NCBI RefSeq assembly: GCF_029360725.1
Contig: NZ_JARKMY010000018.1
Span: 434,001-498,000 of the forward strand
Source: Chryseolinea sp. H1M3-3
GTDB lineage: Bacteria; Bacteroidota; Bacteroidia; Cytophagales; Cyclobacteriaceae
Direction: 5' to 3'
DNA length: 64,000 bases
A program made the translations under genes and the position numbers. The notes under the pieces were generated by a model, which saw nothing but the letters and a program-made list of their open reading frames with translations, made no database searches and was not told the DNA's origin. This document shows positions 61,472 through 64,000 of this stretch, piece by piece (within the stretch, counting starts at the first letter, position 1; each line of letters starts with the position of its first letter).

Positions 61472-62420
61472 TGTTAATCTTCTTACGTTGAACTATAAGC
61501 GGCCATCGTTTCTTTTTTCCGGACACCTGGAGACAATATACCCTGCCCTCTTACGATCCATAAACATTGCGTACCGACGGGAAAGGATTGCTACTCCAGA
61601 TGATGATTTTCTAGACCTTGATTGGGTACAAAATAACAACAGCAAGCTTGTTATTATCTCTCACGGGTTAGAAGGAAATTCAACTCGCGCCTATATCAAA
61701 GGCATGGCCCGTGCATTGGCTGAGAAAGGATTCGATATACTGGCGTGGAATTTCAGAGGATGCAGTGAAGAAATGAACCGGCAACTTCGTTTTTATCACA
61801 GCGGCGCCACAGATGATCTTCATTGCGTAATTGCACATGCCATATCAAAAGGTTATAGTGATATAAACCTGATCGGTTTTAGCCTGGGTGGGAATTTGAC
61901 ATTAAAGTATTTAGGTGAGCGGCCTCCCTACCCGGAACTCAGAAAGGCTGTCGCTTTTTCAACGCCACTGGACCTATATACGAGCTGTGTTAAAATTTCT
62001 AAACCCGCGAATCGAATCTACTCAAACCGTTTTCTTACAAGCCTGAAGGACAAGATTATTCGCAAATCGAAAAACGTTTCGGGGCTCGATGTAAAAGACA
62101 TGGACAAGATCAATAACCTGATTTTGTTTGACGATCGGTACACCGCGCCTTTACATGGATTTAAAAATGCGATAGACTATTACAATAAATGCAGTTCTCT
62201 TCAATTTCTGGAGACTATTACTGTTCCTACACTAATCATTAATGCCCAAAACGATCCTTTTTTAAGTGAGCACTGTTATCCTGCTGCCAAACTCCGAAAT
62301 CATCCCTTAATAAAATTCGAGAATCCTTTGCACGGTGGCCATGTGGGCTTCGCTCAATTCAACAAAAATGGATTATATTGGTCAGAAGAGCGGGCGCTTT
62401 CATTTTTAATTTCAGAATAG
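61452..62420 (+). CDS. YheT-type alpha/beta hydrolase
   Basis: A 322-residue alpha/beta hydrolase. The N-terminal YKRPSFLFSGHLETIYPALL is the mark of the YheT group. The nucleophile elbow is GFSLGGN (around residue 142); the acid is in NAQNDPFLS, and the His is in HGGHVGFA. No ATG is in the right place: in-frame TTG codons at 61452 (20 bases inside the preceding gene) and 61488 are the candidates, the latter giving the length usual for the family. The substrate is unknown; the group is linked to esterase activity on short chains. Confidence 0.92.
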   Translation: MWPASHSVNLLTLNYKRPSFLFSGHLETIYPALLRSINIAYRRERIATPDDDFLDLDWVQNNNSKLVIISHGLEGNSTRAYIKGMARALAEKGFDILAWNFRGCSEEMNRQLRFYHSGATDDLHCVIAHAISKGYSDINLIGFSLGGNLTLKYLGERPPYPELRKAVAFSTPLDLYTSCVKISKPANRIYSNRFLTSLKDKIIRKSKNVSGLDVKDMDKINNLILFDDRYTAPLHGFKNAIDYYNKCSSLQFLETITVPTLIINAQNDPFLSEHCYPAAKLRNHPLIKFENPLHGGHVGFAQFNKNGLYWSEERALSFLISE

Positions 62421-62431
62421 AGCGAACGCGC

Positions 62432-62439
62432 TATATTTG
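62432..62439 (+). promoter_or_regulatory. -7 box just before the second SRAP gene
   Basis: TATATTTG matches TAnnTTTG exactly and ends 5 bases before the ATG at 62444. A start site about 6 bases on would give a leaderless message, which supports that ATG as the true start. Confidence 0.6.
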
Positions 62440-62443
62440 CGCT

Positions 62444-63142
62444 ATGATTGAACGCTACAGTATCACAGCATCACCCAAAAAACTCGAACAACGATTTGGC
62501 ATCGATGTGCTGGATACTTATGCTCCAAATTTTAATGCGGCTCCGACACATTTGCTTCCTGTCATAACCTCGACGTCATCGGAAGGCATCTCGACATTTT
62601 ATTGGGGCACGTCTCCCGAATGGTCGAAGAACAAAACACTCAGTGAAAAAATCATTAACATTCGTGTTGAATCCATACCAGAGAAACCGGTACTGAGAAA
62701 AGGGCTTATGAAGGGCCGGTGCCTGATTCCTGCTGACGGGTTTTATGCATGGAAAAAAGTAGGAAAGAAAACTGCAATCCCCTATCGGCTTGTTACCAAT
62801 GATCAGGAATTATTTTCCTTCGCGGGAATGTGGGAGGAATTTGAAGACACCGATGGCAATGAGTTTCATACCTTTTCAATCATCACCACACCTTCCGATG
62901 GGATTGTTGCAACGATTCACGAGCGAATGCCTGTGATTCTCACACAAGACAACGAAAAAATCTGGTTGGATAATCACAGCAACGAAGGTGACTTAATGCA
63001 AGCGTTGATACCTTATCCCTCGGAAAAAATGAATCATTATCCGGTGTCGCCTAGAATCAACAACGCAAGTACCAATGTTCCGTCACTCATCATACCCACT
63101 CCTCCTGCCGACCAATTCGGCAATCTGACTTTATTTGACTGA
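62444..63142 (+). CDS. SRAP-domain paralogue lacking the catalytic residues
   Basis: A 232-residue SRAP protein in the short (YedK) form. The start is MIERYSITASPKKLEQRF where family members read MCGRYS: the essential Cys2 is Ile2. The family glutamate in GFYEW is here Ala102 (PADGFYAWKK). The histidine (His159 in TIHERMPVIL) and the N-x-R-x-E segment (Asn72) remain, and NAAPTHLLPV and AGMWEEF are intact, so the fold and DNA-binding surface should be kept while crosslinking through Cys2 cannot happen. No upstream Cys start is possible, because the -7 box abuts the ATG. It may bind abasic DNA without reacting or regulate its active paralogue. Confidence 0.9.
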   Translation: MIERYSITASPKKLEQRFGIDVLDTYAPNFNAAPTHLLPVITSTSSEGISTFYWGTSPEWSKNKTLSEKIINIRVESIPEKPVLRKGLMKGRCLIPADGFYAWKKVGKKTAIPYRLVTNDQELFSFAGMWEEFEDTDGNEFHTFSIITTPSDGIVATIHERMPVILTQDNEKIWLDNHSNEGDLMQALIPYPSEKMNHYPVSPRINNASTNVPSLIIPTPPADQFGNLTLFD

Positions 63143-63207
63143 TCACCTATCCAAAATTTTCATGAAGTTTAAACTTTCACCATCACGAAAGGTTAATCCA
63201 TACGATT

Positions 63208-64000
63208 ATGAATATTTCGTTATTCCTGCTTTTGATTAGTGTCATTTTCTTTCAACCTGAAAATGAACCGAAATTTAAACCGCATACCATCGATGACAAT
63301 GTTGCTATTGGCTACGGTCTTGCTATAGGGGATGTTGATGGAGATCGTAAACCTGATATCCTGCTGGCAGATAAAAAGCAATTTGTATGGTATCGGAATG
63401 GTGATTGGAAAAGATTTGTAATGGTCGAAAATCTGACAGCAGCTGATAACGTATGCATTGCAGCCCGGGATATTAATAACGATGGCAAAGTTGAAGTAGC
63501 GGTCGGCGCTCAATGGAATCCCGGGGAAACAAGTGACACTGCAAAGTCAGGATCCGTTCACTATCTTATTCGTCCTGAAGATCCCACCAAGTTATGGAAA
63601 CCAGTAAAGCTGCACCACGAGCCGACTATTCATAGAATGCGCTGGGTAAAAGCGGCAGACAATAATTTTCATTTGATTGTATTGCCCCTGCATGGCGTTG
63701 GCAATAAAAACGGAGAAGGAAATCCTGTGAATGTTCTTTGCTATGAAGTGCCAAAGAGCCCTAACACGGCGTGGAAATATTCCGTGATTGATCATTCTAT
63801 GCATCTAACCCATAACCTTGATGTAGTGGAGAGCGATAACCGGGAATTAATTTATATCGGTGGCAAAGAAGGACTAAAAATAATGGGATTTGAAAATGGT
63901 AACTGGTCAGTAAGAGATTGGTTCGTTCAGGGTGAAAGCTTTGGAGAAGTGAGTGTAAACGCAACTGCCAGCCTTGTCGCTGGAGTCCAACCGATGCACG
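63208..64000 (+). CDS. Secreted VCBS/FG-GAP repeat-like protein, N-terminal part (continues past the window)
   Basis: Open from the ATG at 63208 to the window end, 264 codons. A short signal peptide (MNISLFLLLISVIFFQP) is followed by beta-propeller-type repeats: AIGDVDGDRKPDILLADKK and AARDINNDGKVEVAVGAQW are the classic D-x-D/N-G-D ... D calcium-binding turns of FG-GAP/VCBS repeats. The later part gives further blades without the turn (LDVVESDNRELIYIGGKEGL). Such proteins are secreted and often hold enzymes or bind partners; no catalytic domain is seen in the visible part. It is 66 bases after the SRAP gene. Confidence 0.8.
   Translation, partial: MNISLFLLLISVIFFQPENEPKFKPHTIDDNVAIGYGLAIGDVDGDRKPDILLADKKQFVWYRNGDWKRFVMVENLTAADNVCIAARDINNDGKVEVAVGAQWNPGETSDTAKSGSVHYLIRPEDPTKLWKPVKLHHEPTIHRMRWVKAADNNFHLIVLPLHGVGNKNGEGNPVNVLCYEVPKSPNTAWKYSVIDHSMHLTHNLDVVESDNRELIYIGGKEGLKIMGFENGNWSVRDWFVQGESFGEVSVNATASLVAGVQPMH

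Noticed and set aside
1-64000. CRISPR array, insertion sequence, rRNA or riboswitch
   Set aside because: No regular direct repeats with spacers, transposase, rRNA core sequence or known aptamer could be seen on either strand.

Overview
The window is a piece of a Bacteroidota chromosome, most like the order Cytophagales. Supporting signs are a SusC/SusD-type outer-membrane uptake locus with an ECF sigma factor and FecR anti-sigma factor, type IX secretion (T9SS) features, a DUF6090 protein, -7 promoter boxes of the Bacteroidota type (TAnnTTTG), and almost no Shine-Dalgarno sequences. Everything here is read by eye; no database search was run.

Layout. (1) 1-2.2 kb is the end of an integrative element: a cut GNAT acetyltransferase, an XRE regulator, a tyrosine recombinase and, just outside it, a 3' tRNA fragment followed by a terminator, which looks like an attachment site. 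(2) 2.2-17.5 kb is accessory DNA with much decay: an excisionase-like HTH fragment, a secreted protein/metalloprotease/serine protease trio, an ApeA-like HEPN protein, a frameshifted HTH pseudogene, a RadC-like protein, a tight three-gene operon of unknown function (PIN-type nuclease, membrane SH3b protein, large protein with a possible nuclease-like C-terminus), two decayed SRAP (HMCES/YedK) copies and a duplicated small-gene module around a DUF6090 gene. (3) 17.5-26.9 kb is a mannan-type polysaccharide utilisation locus read leftward: ECF sigma, FecR, SusC, SusD, SusE-like protein, GH76. (4) 27-34.3 kb holds a CHASE2-like lipoprotein, an intact SRAP gene with a small partner, a WYL regulator, a conserved hypothetical, an LpxR-like protein and an M19-like dipeptidase. 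(5) 34.3-64 kb is mostly housekeeping: metG, a TPR histidine kinase with three divergent tiny exported peptides, bioB, sppA, folK, fabD, a giant T9SS cargo protein, a glycerol-3-phosphate acyltransferase-like gene overlapping gpsA, bestrophin, DoxX, menC, queA, a PorE-like TPR/propeller/OmpA protein, a triple TIR-like protein, terC, a DinB/YfiT protein, a YheT-type hydrolase, a second SRAP paralogue lacking its catalytic residues, and the start of a VCBS/FG-GAP-like protein.

The two best candidates for undescribed systems are the TPR sensor kinase facing three small exported peptides (36.5-39.3 kb), which looks like a peptide-sensing module, and the three-gene PIN/membrane-SH3b/unknown operon (10.4-14.2 kb) close to an ApeA-like HEPN protein, which looks like a defence or conflict system.
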